The notes under the pieces are model-generated. The model was not told the origin of the DNA and did not search any database. It saw nothing but the letters and a program-made list of their open reading frames with translations. The translations under genes and the position numbers were made by a program. Below are positions 38,224 to 46,713 of a DNA stretch of 64,000 bases, piece after piece (the stretch's first letter is position 1; each line of letters opens with the position of its first letter). This stretch comes from Comamonas sp. JUb58 (GTDB taxonomy: Bacteria > Pseudomonadota > Gammaproteobacteria > Burkholderiales > Burkholderiaceae_C), in assembly GCF_004364775.1 (NCBI RefSeq), contig NZ_SOAL01000010.1, positions 62,001-126,000 on the forward strand, written 5' to 3'.

Positions 38224-39597
38224 TTACAGCGTGCCGTAGCTGTGCAAGCCCGACAGGAACATGTTCACACCGAGGAAAGCAAAGGTGGTGACCACCAGGC
38301 CCACCAGCGCCCACCAGGCCGAGACCGCACCGCGCAGGCCCTTGACAAGGCGCATGTGCAGCCAGGCGGCATAGTTCAGCCAAACGATCAGCGCCCAGGT
38401 CTCCTTGGGGTCCCAGCTCCAGTAGCCGCCCCAGGCCTCGGCCGCCCAGAGTGCGCCCAGCACGGTGGCAATGGTGAAAAACGCAAAGCCCACGGCGATG
38501 GCCTTGTACATCAGGTCATCCATGATCTGCAGGCGCGGCGTGCCCCGGTTGATCCAGCTGCGCAGCAGAATCATCAGGCCGAAGAACAGCTCCAGCGGCA
38601 AGGCCATGCGCAAGGTCTTGTCAAGCGAGGGGTAGAGGCTCTCATCGCCCCAGATGCGGAAGGCCACCAGCGGCAGCACCAGCACCAGCATGGGCACCAG
38701 CACCAGGCCGATCCACAGCGCACGCTGCGTGGCGGCCTTCAGCAGGTAGGCCAGCGCCACCATGGCCGCCAGCGCAAAGGTGCCGTAGCCGACAAAGTTG
38801 GCCGGCACATGCAGCTTCATCCACCAGCTTTGCAGCGCGGGCACCAGCGGTTGGATCTCATGGGCCTGGCGGGCGACGGTGTACCACAGCAGAAAACCGA
38901 CCGAGGCACTGACCACCAGCATCACAAAGCCGCCCAGCGCCCGGGTCTGGTAGTGCGCTTCAAAGTAGAGGTAGAAAAGTGCCGTCATCCAGGCAAACAG
39001 CACAAACACTTCATAGAGATTGCTGACGGGGATATGGCCGATGTCCGGCCCCATCAGGTAGCTCTCATACCAGCGCGCCATCGTGCCCACCAGCGCCATC
39101 ACAATGGCCAGCCAGGTCAGGCGGCTGCCCACCGCCGTCAGCGCCGATCCCTCGCCCTTGGACAGCAGGCCGATCCAGTAAAACACCGTGCTCATGAAGA
39201 ACAGCACGCTCATCCACAGGATGGCCGACTGGCTGGACAGAAAGTACTTGAGGCCAAACACCGTTTCCGAGCGGGCGATCTGCCCTGCGCCATCGACTCG
39301 GTACAGGCCAATGGCCAGCAGCGACAGCGCAGCCACCACCAGCATCAACAGCTGCAAGGGCCGCCAGAACCAGCCCAGCCAGATGAAAAACGGCACCGAT
39401 GCAATCAGGATGCCTTTTTCATAGCCATCCATATGGTGGCCATACAGAAACAGCGCAAAACCGCCGCCAATGGCCAAGGCCAACGCAAACAGCCAGTCCC
39501 AGACCGAGCGGCTGCTGAAATAGCCGGGGTTGAGTTGCACCGTTTGAACCACGGTGCCCGCCTGGGCGGGCGGCAGGTTGGTGGAAGCAGTATTCAT
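38224..39597 (-). CDS. ccsB: System II cytochrome c biogenesis WWD protein (CcsB/CcsA/ResC)
   Basis: 457 residues, about eight to ten membrane segments. The haem-handling WWD motif is WGGYWSWDPKETWALIVWL near residue 390, flanked by conserved histidines (KLHVPANFVGYG upstream and LHMRLVKG downstream). With ResB it exports haem and attaches it to CxxCH apocytochromes in the periplasm. Its start overlaps the resB stop by four bases. Naming differs between databases: this WWD component is called CcsB, CcsA or ResC. Confidence 0.93.
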   Translation of the reverse strand: MNTASTNLPPAQAGTVVQTVQLNPGYFSSRSVWDWLFALALAIGGGFALFLYGHHMDGYEKGILIASVPFFIWLGWFWRPLQLLMLVVAALSLLAIGLYRVDGAGQIARSETVFGLKYFLSSQSAILWMSVLFFMSTVFYWIGLLSKGEGSALTAVGSRLTWLAIVMALVGTMARWYESYLMGPDIGHIPVSNLYEVFVLFAWMTALFYLYFEAHYQTRALGGFVMLVVSASVGFLLWYTVARQAHEIQPLVPALQSWWMKLHVPANFVGYGTFALAAMVALAYLLKAATQRALWIGLVLVPMLVLVLPLVAFRIWGDESLYPSLDKTLRMALPLELFFGLMILLRSWINRGTPRLQIMDDLMYKAIAVGFAFFTIATVLGALWAAEAWGGYWSWDPKETWALIVWLNYAAWLHMRLVKGLRGAVSAWWALVGLVVTTFAFLGVNMFLSGLHSYGTL

Positions 39598-41729
39598 CGT
39601 TGTTCTCCGCTGGGGCTCGTACCCAGAAGCTTTTGACTCAGGCCCTCAAAATCGCGGTCCACATCCAGGGTTCGGCGGTTGGTAGACAAGGCCATGCGCG
39701 CATCGGCGCTGCCATCGGCGCGCGGCGCCAGCCAGACCCAGAGGCGCCGGTCGCGCACATACAGCATCGCAAATACCCCCAGAATCAGGAACAGGCAACC
39801 CAGGTACACAACCAGCTTGCCCGGTGCCTTGGCCACCTGGAAGACGCTGGCCTGTACCTGGTCAAACTGGGTCAGCTCAAACACCAGCGGCTCCGGGTAG
39901 AGCAGCGCATCGCTGAGCGACAGCACCGACTGGGTCATGAAGCGCTGTGTCTGCTCATTGGGCTCCAGCGGTGCCAGGCCCTCGTCGGCCCGCGCCACCT
40001 GCATCAGCTCAAACAGCACACCGTTCAAGATGCGCACCAGCACTTCGCCCGCCTTGGCGCGTTCGCCTTCGGGCACATTTTGCTCCATGAAGGCCGAAAT
40101 CGCCTGCAAGCCGGTGACGCTGCTCGCGCCCGCCTGGCCGTCACCTGCAAAAATCACCAAGGCCTTGAGCGCCGAGGCATAAAGCTGCTCGCGCAGCGCA
40201 GGGCGGCTCGCCTCCACGGCTCCTGCCACATACTGCTGCACGGCCCGCTCGCGCATCGCCGGCGTCTGCAGCGCCGCCTTCAAACGCAAGAAGCCCCGGT
40301 AGCTGGATTGATCATCCGCCGGAATGCGCAGGTAGCGGAACTGGTCGGCCAGGGTCTCGCGCACACCCCAGAGGTAGACCGGCTGGCCGTCGCCCATGTC
40401 GACGGGCAGCATGTAGTTGTTGAACTCGCGCGCCTGGCCCGAGGCGTCGCGCAGCTTGTAGCTGACGCTGGGGCCCACATTGCGCAGATCGCGCGGCGTG
40501 GTCACCTTGTTGCCGGCGCCCAGGTGGTTGTCCAGGCTGGATCTCAAATCCACCTTGCGCACATCGGTGCCGCCTTGTGCCGCATCGCCCGGGTTGGCGC
40601 CCATGTTTTCCACATTGATGGTGCGCAGGCCGGTGAACTCCATCTCCAGCGGTGGCTGACCCTCGCCCATCGTGATCTGGGTGGAGGCACCCACTTCGCC
40701 CTTCACCTCAAAGCTCTTCATACCCGGTACCAGCGGCACCGCGCGCAGCTGCAGGCGCGATCCGCCGTCTTCAAAGCTCGATTGGTAGATTTCGATGCCC
40801 TGGTAGCTGGCGGGATGGTTCACCTCGATGCGCTTTTCCAGCGAGGCACCGGTTTTCTTGTCGTGCAGTACCACCTCGCTGGCAAACAGCCGGGGCATGC
40901 CGGTGGAGTAGTACTCGACGATGAATTTCTTCAGTTCCACCGAAAACGGCAAATCCTGCAGCAGGATGCCGTCCGACTGGTTGAGGATGGCCGTGCCCGA
41001 CTGTGCGCCTTCGGCCACGATCAGGTTGCCACGGAAGGTCGGGTTGCTGGCGGACAGCCGGTGCTGCTCGGGCACATCGGCAATCATGCCGCCGCCGCTG
41101 AAGGTGGTCTTGCCGCCCAGCAGCATTTGCGCGCGCACAATCAAATCACCATCCAGCAGACCACCCAGGCAGATCAGCACGATGGCGCTGTGCGCTGCCA
41201 GGTAGCCAATCTTGTGGGCGGCACCGGCCTTGGCCGCCACCATCCAGCCATCGCTGCGCTCTTGCAGGCGCACCTTCCAGCCGCTACCGGCCAGTTGCGA
41301 TCCCACCCGCTGCGCCGCCTGCGCCGGGGTCTCTGCCAAATGGGCACTGGCCTGGTGGTGGAAGGCCTGCAGGCTTTGCACGCGCAGATTCTCTTTGTAC
41401 TGGCGCAAATCCGCCAGGTACTTGGGCGCATGCTTGGCAATGCACAGGCTGGTGCTGGTCACCAGGAAGGCCAGGATCAGCAGAAACCACCAGGCGCTGT
41501 AGACCGCATTGAGCTTGAGCGACAGAAACAGCTGCGCCCAGAAGGGGCCAAACTGGTTAACGTAGTTGACGGCCGGCTCATGCTGGCGCAGCACGGTGCC
41601 GATGACCGAGGCAATGCAGATGATGGACAGCAGCGCAATCGCAAAGCGCATCGACGACAGCATCTCATAGACGGCACGGGTGCCCAACTGAGGCTGTAAC
41701 TGCGGTTGCGGGGGAGAGGATTCAGACAT
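39594..41729 (-). CDS. resB: Cytochrome c biogenesis protein ResB
   Basis: 711 residues. ResB/Ccs1 architecture: three N-terminal membrane segments (about 20-45, 75-100, 165-185), a large periplasmic domain with NHPASYQGIEIYQSSFEDGGS, and a fourth segment near 630-650 (LVVYLGCLFLILGVFAMLYV). It works with the WWD protein as the haem-attachment synthase. The start at 41729 (MSESSPPQPQ) lacks a strong ribosome site; an upstream in-frame ATG at 41789 is possible but less family-like. Downstream of cytochrome c4 by 221 bp. Confidence 0.92.
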   Translation of the reverse strand: MSESSPPQPQLQPQLGTRAVYEMLSSMRFAIALLSIICIASVIGTVLRQHEPAVNYVNQFGPFWAQLFLSLKLNAVYSAWWFLLILAFLVTSTSLCIAKHAPKYLADLRQYKENLRVQSLQAFHHQASAHLAETPAQAAQRVGSQLAGSGWKVRLQERSDGWMVAAKAGAAHKIGYLAAHSAIVLICLGGLLDGDLIVRAQMLLGGKTTFSGGGMIADVPEQHRLSASNPTFRGNLIVAEGAQSGTAILNQSDGILLQDLPFSVELKKFIVEYYSTGMPRLFASEVVLHDKKTGASLEKRIEVNHPASYQGIEIYQSSFEDGGSRLQLRAVPLVPGMKSFEVKGEVGASTQITMGEGQPPLEMEFTGLRTINVENMGANPGDAAQGGTDVRKVDLRSSLDNHLGAGNKVTTPRDLRNVGPSVSYKLRDASGQAREFNNYMLPVDMGDGQPVYLWGVRETLADQFRYLRIPADDQSSYRGFLRLKAALQTPAMRERAVQQYVAGAVEASRPALREQLYASALKALVIFAGDGQAGASSVTGLQAISAFMEQNVPEGERAKAGEVLVRILNGVLFELMQVARADEGLAPLEPNEQTQRFMTQSVLSLSDALLYPEPLVFELTQFDQVQASVFQVAKAPGKLVVYLGCLFLILGVFAMLYVRDRRLWVWLAPRADGSADARMALSTNRRTLDVDRDFEGLSQKLLGTSPSGEQR

Positions 41730-41950
41730 GGGTACGACGCTATCGGTGAAAAGCAGGAGCAGGACCGCTGCTGCGCTGCCAGTCCGCACCCCATGGAGTC
41801 GCCACCAGAGTACAAGTTCGCAGAACGCCGAGTTTAGTCTGCAACCCTAGGGATAGCCCTGAGGCCCGGAAAATGCCCAGCAACGCGCTCAATGTCTTGG
41901 CGCGGGGGCTTATCCCCTGGCAGCACAGGCCCAACGCACAAGGCGCCGGC

Positions 41951-42583
41951 CTAGCGCAGGCCCGCAATATAGTCCGACACCGCCTTGATTTCCTTGTCGT
42001 TCATCTTCGCGGTGACGCCTGTCATCTGCAGGCTGTTGCCGCGCTTGCCGTCGCGGAAATCATGCAAGGTCTTGCTGACGTAATCAGCGTTCTGGCCAGA
42101 CAGTCGGGGGTACTGCGCGGGAATGCCCGCGCCATTGGGGCTGTGGCAGCCCGCGCAGGCGGCAATCTGGCGGTCAGGCAGGCCGCCGCGGTAGATGCGC
42201 TCGCCCAGGGCAACGCTGTCCTTGTCCTTGGCAAAGCCCAGCTTGCCGGGCTTGCTGGCCAGCCAGGCCGAGATATTGAGCATGTCCGCATCCGAAAGGC
42301 CTGCGACCATGCCCTGCATCACCGGGTCCTTGCGCTTGCCGGATTTGAACTCCTGCAGCTGCTTGAGCAGGTACTCGGGGTGCTGCTGCGACAGTTTGGG
42401 GTTGATGGCGATGGAGGCATTGCCGTCGGCATTGTGGCAGGCCACGCAGACGGCGGTGTAACTGGCCTCCCCCTTGGCCAGGTCCGGCTTGGGCGACCGG
42501 TTGGGCGTCTCCGACGCCGAATACACAGAAACGGAAGAAAAAGCCAGTACAGCCGTTGTCAGCAAAGGGGCGATCAACTTCAT
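41951..42583 (-). CDS. Cytochrome c4 (dihaem, periplasmic)
   Basis: 210 residues. Signal peptide 1-23 (LLTTAVLAFSSVSVYSA). Two class I haem domains with CVACH (46-50) and CAGCH (143-147); distal Met ligands are offered by DPVMQGMV and LQMTGVTAKM. Cytochrome c4 passes electrons to terminal oxidases. It is upstream of and on the same strand as the ResB/CcsB maturation pair, a logical client-machinery linkage. Confidence 0.94.
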   Translation of the reverse strand: MKLIAPLLTTAVLAFSSVSVYSASETPNRSPKPDLAKGEASYTAVCVACHNADGNASIAINPKLSQQHPEYLLKQLQEFKSGKRKDPVMQGMVAGLSDADMLNISAWLASKPGKLGFAKDKDSVALGERIYRGGLPDRQIAACAGCHSPNGAGIPAQYPRLSGQNADYVSKTLHDFRDGKRGNSLQMTGVTAKMNDKEIKAVSDYIAGLR

Positions 42584-42666
42584 ATCGTGGGTCTTTGTCT
42601 GGTTTATGGGTATAAGGCCAAAGCGGCCAGATTCTACAATGATGCCTTAGATAGACTCGAACGCAC

Positions 42667-43401
42667 ATGACGACAACACCTAGTACCCCCCAAGCCGTTG
42701 CAGACACGCCAAGCCCAGGAATCGATGGCAAGGCGGCTTTGGGCTGGATGCACACCGCCCGCTTCTTCACCACCGCTGCGCAGCTGCACCAATTGCCTGT
42801 CGTCGATGTGCCAGAGTTCGCCTTTGTGGGCCGCTCCAATGCGGGCAAGTCCACATCGATCAACACCCTGACCCAGCAGAACCAGTTGGCCTTTGCCTCG
42901 AAAAAGCCCGGCCGCACCCAGCACATCAACCTGTTTTCGCTGGGCAAGAAGGGCGTGACCGATGCCGTGCTGGCCGACCTGCCCGGTTACGGCTATGCCG
43001 CCGTCTCGCGCGAGGACAAGAAACGCTGGCAGCAGGTCATGGTGAACTACCTGGTCAGCCGCCCCAGCCTGACCGGCATTGTGCTGCTCTGCGATCCGCG
43101 CCTGGGCCTGACCGAGCTGGACGAAGCCCTGCTGGACATCATCCGCCCCCGCGTGGAGCAAGGCCTCAAGTTCTTGATTTTGCTGACCAAGGCCGACAAG
43201 CTGACCCGCGTCGAGCAGGCCAAGATCCTGTCCATCACCAAGCTCAATGCCGGTGGTGGTGAGGTGATGCTGTTCAGCGCGCTGAAAAAGCAGAATGTGG
43301 ACAAGGTCGCCCAGCTGCTGTGGCAGTGGTCGCATCCGGAAGGGCTGGTCAGCCCCGAGGCCGCGCCTGCAGCGCCAGAAGCCCCTGCGGACGGTCAATA
43401 A
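42667..43401 (+). CDS. engB: Ribosome biogenesis GTPase EngB/YihA
   Basis: 244 residues. G1 GRSNAGKS at 55-62, G2 around PGRTQ, G3 DLPGYGYA, G4 TKADKL, all intact. EngB assists large-subunit assembly. An N-terminal extension of about 25 residues (TTTPSTPQAVADTPSPG) and an alanine/proline-rich tail differ from shorter homologues. Divergent from cytochrome c4 across 83 bp; a TACAAT at 42635-42640 is a plausible -10. Confidence 0.95.
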   Translation: MTTTPSTPQAVADTPSPGIDGKAALGWMHTARFFTTAAQLHQLPVVDVPEFAFVGRSNAGKSTSINTLTQQNQLAFASKKPGRTQHINLFSLGKKGVTDAVLADLPGYGYAAVSREDKKRWQQVMVNYLVSRPSLTGIVLLCDPRLGLTELDEALLDIIRPRVEQGLKFLILLTKADKLTRVEQAKILSITKLNAGGGEVMLFSALKKQNVDKVAQLLWQWSHPEGLVSPEAAPAAPEAPADGQ

Positions 43402-43424
43402 GCCGCGCGCCAGCCAAGGCACAG

Positions 43425-43455
43425 AACAACAAAGGCCCGAAAGGGCCTTTGTTGT
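43425..43455. terminator. Bidirectional terminator between engB and the acyltransferase gene
   Basis: 11-bp perfect stem AACAAAGGCCC/GGGCCTTTGTT with a GAAA tetraloop, T-rich on both strands; it reaches to the stop of the convergent acyltransferase gene. Confidence 0.9.
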
Positions 43456-44325
43456 TTATGCATAGAGCGAAGGCTCGCCTTCCGGCCGGGTCTTGAAGCG
43501 CTTGTGCACCCAGTAGTACTGGGGCACCATGCTGCGGATCTGGGCTTCGAGCTCGCGGTTCTGGCGTGTGGTGTCGGCCACCACATCCTCACTCGGAAAA
43601 TCCTGCCAGGCCGGCGAGATGGTCACCTCATAGCCCTGGGGTGTCAGCCGCGTATACATGCCAATCACCTTGGCCTTGCCCAGCCGCGCAAAGCGCGACA
43701 GCGAGGGAATGGTCGCGACCACCTGACCAAAGTAAGGCACAAACAGCGAGTCGCTCGGGCCAAAGTCCATGTCCGGCAGCAGGTACAACAGCCCATGGTC
43801 CTTGCGCAGGCTGGCAATGATGGGCTTGATGCCATCGTCGCGGTTGAGCATGCGCACATCGCCAAAGCGCTGGCGGCCCTTGCGGATCCAGGCATCGACA
43901 TCGGCATTGGGCTGGGTCGAGAAGATGCTGGTGAAGGGCCGGCTGCAGTGGATGGTGAGCGCCGTGCCCCCGGCATCCATGCTGTAGAAGTGCGGTGCAA
44001 AGATGATGGTTGGCGTATCGCCTTCCAGCTCCTCCAGCGCACCCGTCATGCGGGTGCGTTTCTCCAAGGTCTTTTGCGGCGCAAACCACAGCCAGCTGCG
44101 ATCCAGCCAGGTTTGGCAGAACACCACAAAGCTTTCCTTGGCCCAGGCCAAGCGCTGCGCCTCACTCGCTTCGGGAAAGCACAGCTCCAGATTGCGCAGC
44201 GCAATGCGGCGGCGCGAGGGCACCAGATAGAACAGCACGCGGCCCATCAACCAGCCCAGGCCGCGCAATACCGACAAAGGCAGGTGCGACATCAGCCACA
44301 TCCACCCGATAAACAACTTACCCAT
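43456..44325 (-). CDS. Lipid A biosynthesis acyltransferase (LpxL/HtrB family), copy with HX4D
   Basis: 289 residues. N-terminal membrane anchor (about 1-35), then the LPLAT signature HX4D in FAPHFYSMD, followed by FSTQPNADVDAWIRKGRQRFG and LPDMDFGPSDSLFVPYFG and a C-terminal PQYYWVHKRFKTRP. It adds a secondary acyl chain to Kdo-lipid A at the inner membrane. Start at 44325, overlapping the end of the upstream paralogue by 8 bp. Acyl-chain preference cannot be read from sequence. Confidence 0.9.
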   Translation of the reverse strand: MGKLFIGWMWLMSHLPLSVLRGLGWLMGRVLFYLVPSRRRIALRNLELCFPEASEAQRLAWAKESFVVFCQTWLDRSWLWFAPQKTLEKRTRMTGALEELEGDTPTIIFAPHFYSMDAGGTALTIHCSRPFTSIFSTQPNADVDAWIRKGRQRFGDVRMLNRDDGIKPIIASLRKDHGLLYLLPDMDFGPSDSLFVPYFGQVVATIPSLSRFARLGKAKVIGMYTRLTPQGYEVTISPAWQDFPSEDVVADTTRQNRELEAQIRSMVPQYYWVHKRFKTRPEGEPSLYA

Positions 44326-45178
44326 GCTTTTGACCTTCCGAAGGAGCGGCAGCCTGATTGCGTGGCTGCTTGTAGCGCGCATAGCCCCAGAGGTATTGCT
44401 CAGGGCTCTCGCGGATCAAACGCTCCATTTCCTGGTTGATCTGCAGCACGGCGGCTTCGGCCTCCTGGGCCAGCGGGGCCTGCAGGCCGCGCACATACAG
44501 ATCAAAGCCCCGGCCCAGTGGCCGGCGCACACAGCGCGCCAATATAACAGCCGCACCGGTCTGCTGGGCCAACTTGGCGGCCAAGGTCATCGAGTAGGCA
44601 GGCTTGCCAAAAAACGGCACCCACATGCCCTGGCCATCGGGCGGCACCTGGTCGGGCAGCAGCCCCACGCTATGGCCTTGGCGCAAGGCCTTGATCATCT
44701 GCCGCACCCCCGCCATCGTCGTCGGTGCCGAAGCCAGACCGGGCCGGGCCCGTGCCGTCTCCATCAGCTTGGCCAGCCAGGCCTGGCGTGCCGGGCGGTA
44801 GAGCACGGTGATGGGACCATGCACCACGCCCCAGCGCCGCGCCATGTACTGGGCCGAGAGCTCGAAGCAGCCCATGTGCGGGGTCAAAAACACAATCCCC
44901 TTGCCATCGGCCAGCGCCTGCTCGATCACCTCGGCGCCATGGATATCGCAGGGCAGCGGCGCGCCAAACCACAGGCGCGGCACCTCGGCCACCATGCGGC
45001 CGGCATGGGCCACGGCTTTTTTCACATCGGCAAAGCGGTAACCCGCCTGCTGGGCATTGGCCAGAAAGCGCCGGCGGTAGGTAGGCGAGGCGGCAAAGGT
45101 GAGCCAGCCCAGGACAGCGCCCAGGCCATGCAATAGCCACAACGGCAGCGCAGCAAATAGTCGAAACAAGAAAGGCAT
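44318..45178 (-). CDS. Lipid A biosynthesis acyltransferase (LpxL/HtrB family), copy with HX4E
   Basis: 286 residues. The same LPLAT fold with HX4E in LTPHMGCFE, PITVLYRPARQAWLAKLMETAR, GLLPDQVPPDGQGMWVPFFG and ending in EQYLWGYARYKQPR. Tandem and overlapping with the HX4D paralogue, so both secondary acylations of lipid A are probably encoded here. The start at 45178 lies on the edge of the metK leader; the likely metK promoter overlaps this start codon. Confidence 0.9.
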   Translation of the reverse strand: MPFLFRLFAALPLWLLHGLGAVLGWLTFAASPTYRRRFLANAQQAGYRFADVKKAVAHAGRMVAEVPRLWFGAPLPCDIHGAEVIEQALADGKGIVFLTPHMGCFELSAQYMARRWGVVHGPITVLYRPARQAWLAKLMETARARPGLASAPTTMAGVRQMIKALRQGHSVGLLPDQVPPDGQGMWVPFFGKPAYSMTLAAKLAQQTGAAVILARCVRRPLGRGFDLYVRGLQAPLAQEAEAAVLQINQEMERLIRESPEQYLWGYARYKQPRNQAAAPSEGQKHG

Positions 45179-45184
45179 TAGAAT
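45179..45184 (+). promoter_or_regulatory. Possible -10 element (TAGAAT) of metK
   Basis: TAGAAT matches the -10 consensus at five of six bases. The -35 region (TAGTCG, 15-bp spacing) is poor. Use of this site would give a metK leader of about 120 nt. Confidence 0.35.
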
Positions 45185-45213
45185 GTGTCGGTCGCTGAGT
45201 TAAAGAGCAACTT

Positions 45214-45300
45214 GCAGGGCGACGTTAAAAACAAACTGCTAAAGCGTTCGCCAGGCTCCTTTAAGGCTCGGGCAACGCAATTGCCCAAGCTTTGAAGGAG
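45214..45300 (+). promoter_or_regulatory. Structured metK leader: possible pseudoknot plus SD-sequestering terminator-like hairpin
   Basis: The 5' arm (45256-45275) and 3' arm (45281-45300) form a 20-bp stem with 17 Watson-Crick pairs, two G-U pairs and one C-A mismatch around a CGCAA loop. The 3' arm ends in AAGGAG, the metK ribosome site, pairing with CTCCTT. A TTTTTTGTTT run follows, so the same hairpin can act as a terminator. Just upstream, GGCGACG (45218-45224) can pair with CGTTCGCC (45245-45252) and GCAG (45214-45217) with CTGC (45236-45239), which is an H-type pseudoknot order. The hairpin is certain; the pseudoknot is inference. Confidence 0.7.
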
Positions 45301-45310
45301 TTTTTTGTTT

Positions 45311-46495
45311 ATGGCAAACAGCGATTTTCTGTTTACCTCGGAATCAGTTTCCGAAGGCCATCCCGATAAAGTGGCCGACCAGATCTCTGATGCGATTTTG
45401 GACGCTATTTTCACCCAAGATCCACACAGCCGCGTGGCTGCAGAGACACTGACCAACACTGGTTTGGTGGTATTGGCTGGTGAGATCACCACCGGCGCCA
45501 ACGTGGACTACATCCAGGTGGCCCGCGACACCATCAAGCGCATCGGCTACGACAACACCGACTACGGCATCGACTACAAGGGCTGCGCCGTGCTCGTGGC
45601 CTACGACAAGCAAAGCCAGGACATCGCCCAGGGCGTGGACAAGGCCAGCGACGACGAGCTGAACACCGGTGCCGGCGACCAGGGCCTGATGTTTGGCTAT
45701 GCCTGCGACGAAACGCCCGAGCTGATGCCCGCGCCGATCTACTACGCACACCGTCTGGTCGAGCGCCAGGCCCAGCTGCGCAAGGATGGCCGTCTGCCTT
45801 TCCTGCGCCCTGACGCCAAGAGCCAGGTCACCATGCGCTATGTGGATGGCAAGCCCCACAGCATCGACACCGTGGTGCTGTCCACCCAGCACAGCCCCGA
45901 CCAGTCGGAAACCGCCACCAAGATGAAGGCCAGCTTCACCGAAGCCATCATCGAAGAGATCATCAAGCCCGTGCTGCCATCGGAATGGCTGCAGGACACC
46001 AAGTACCTGATCAACCCCACCGGCCGCTTCGTCGTGGGCGGCCCCCAGGGCGACTGTGGCCTCACCGGCCGCAAGATCATTGTGGACACCTACGGCGGTG
46101 CCTGCCCCCACGGCGGCGGTGCCTTCTCCGGCAAGGACCCAACGAAGGTGGACCGCTCTGCCGCCTACGCAGCCCGCTACGTCGCCAAGAACGTGGTCGC
46201 TGCCGGTCTGGCGCGCCAGTGCCAGGTGCAGGTGGCCTATGCGATCGGCGTGGCCCGCCCGATGAACATCACCGTCTACACCGAAGGCACCGGCGTGATC
46301 CCCGACGCCGAGATCGCCAAGCTGGTGGCCGCGCACTTTGACCTGCGCCCCAAGGGCATCATCCAGATGCTGGACCTGCTGCGCCCGATCTACAGCAAGA
46401 CGGCGGCTTATGGCCACTTTGGCCGTGAGGAACCTGAGTTTACTTGGGAAAGAACCGACAAGGCAGCAGTGCTGCGCGCTGCTGCGGGCCTGTAA
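45311..46495 (+). CDS. metK: S-adenosylmethionine synthetase
   Basis: 394 residues. It makes SAM from methionine and ATP. Signature motifs: [19 protein letters not shown] near the start (ATP/Mg), [12 protein letters not shown] hexapeptide, and [22 protein letters not shown] (P-loop-like). Length is normal. The ATG at 45311 is used; a TTG six bases earlier is in frame. The AAGGAG ribosome site is locked in a leader hairpin. The last 13 codons are repeated 133 bp downstream with mostly synonymous changes. Confidence 0.97.
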   Translation: MANSDFLFTSESVSEGHPDKVADQISDAILDAIFTQDPHSRVAAETLTNTGLVVLAGEITTGANVDYIQVARDTIKRIGYDNTDYGIDYKGCAVLVAYDKQSQDIAQGVDKASDDELNTGAGDQGLMFGYACDETPELMPAPIYYAHRLVERQAQLRKDGRLPFLRPDAKSQVTMRYVDGKPHSIDTVVLSTQHSPDQSETATKMKASFTEAIIEEIIKPVLPSEWLQDTKYLINPTGRFVVGGPQGDCGLTGRKIIVDTYGGACPHGGGAFSGKDPTKVDRSAAYAARYVAKNVVAAGLARQCQVQVAYAIGVARPMNITVYTEGTGVIPDAEIAKLVAAHFDLRPKGIIQMLDLLRPIYSKTAAYGHFGREEPEFTWERTDKAAVLRAAAGL

Positions 46496-46526
46496 GGCCC
46501 TGAGCGGAGCGAGTTTGTCGGTTCTT
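46449..46526 (+). repeat. Inverted repeat spanning the metK stop codon
   Basis: AAGAACCGACAA within the metK end is inverted as TTGTCGGTTCTT downstream. An inner GGGCC-TGTAA-GGCCC hairpin holds the stop codon in its loop. The structure may act as a terminator or protect the mRNA end. Confidence 0.55.
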
Positions 46527-46586
46527 CGGCAAAGGCTCACATCGCTTGCGATGTGAAGGGCCGCAAGGCCCGGCCGAAGCCAACGT

Positions 46587-46631
46587 ACCGACAAGGCAGC
46601 GCTGCTTCGTGCTGCTGCCGGTCTGAAGTAA
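46587..46631 (+). pseudogene. Vestigial duplicate of the metK 3' end
   Basis: Read in frame, this stretch encodes TDKAALLRAAAGLK and a stop, against [13 protein letters not shown] and a stop at the end of metK. The 42-base match has differences almost only at silent positions. It is not in the metK frame and has no start. Between the copies are hairpins TCACATCGC/GCGATGTGA and GGGCC/GGCCC. Confidence 0.75.
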
Positions 46632-46651
46632 TTCAGGTCTGTCTTCACAAG

Positions 46652-46683
46652 AAATCCGCTCGGAGTGATCCAGCGGATTTTTT
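46652..46683 (+). terminator. Intrinsic terminator downstream of metK
   Basis: 9-bp stem AAATCCGCT/AGCGGATTT, 11-nt loop, then TTTC on the plus strand. It lies after the duplicated metK tail. Confidence 0.85.
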
Positions 46684-46713
46684 CATGGGTGCTCGTCAGT
46701 CCAGGCAACGCAG

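Noticed and set aside
39600-41699. Long plus-strand open frame opposite resB
   Set aside because: Shadow frame; resB on the other strand has membrane segments and family motifs.
45179-45310. A classical SAM-I or SAM-II riboswitch upstream of metK
   Set aside because: I could not match the conserved core of either class; only the hairpin and a possible pseudoknot order are visible, so the element is reported as unclassified.
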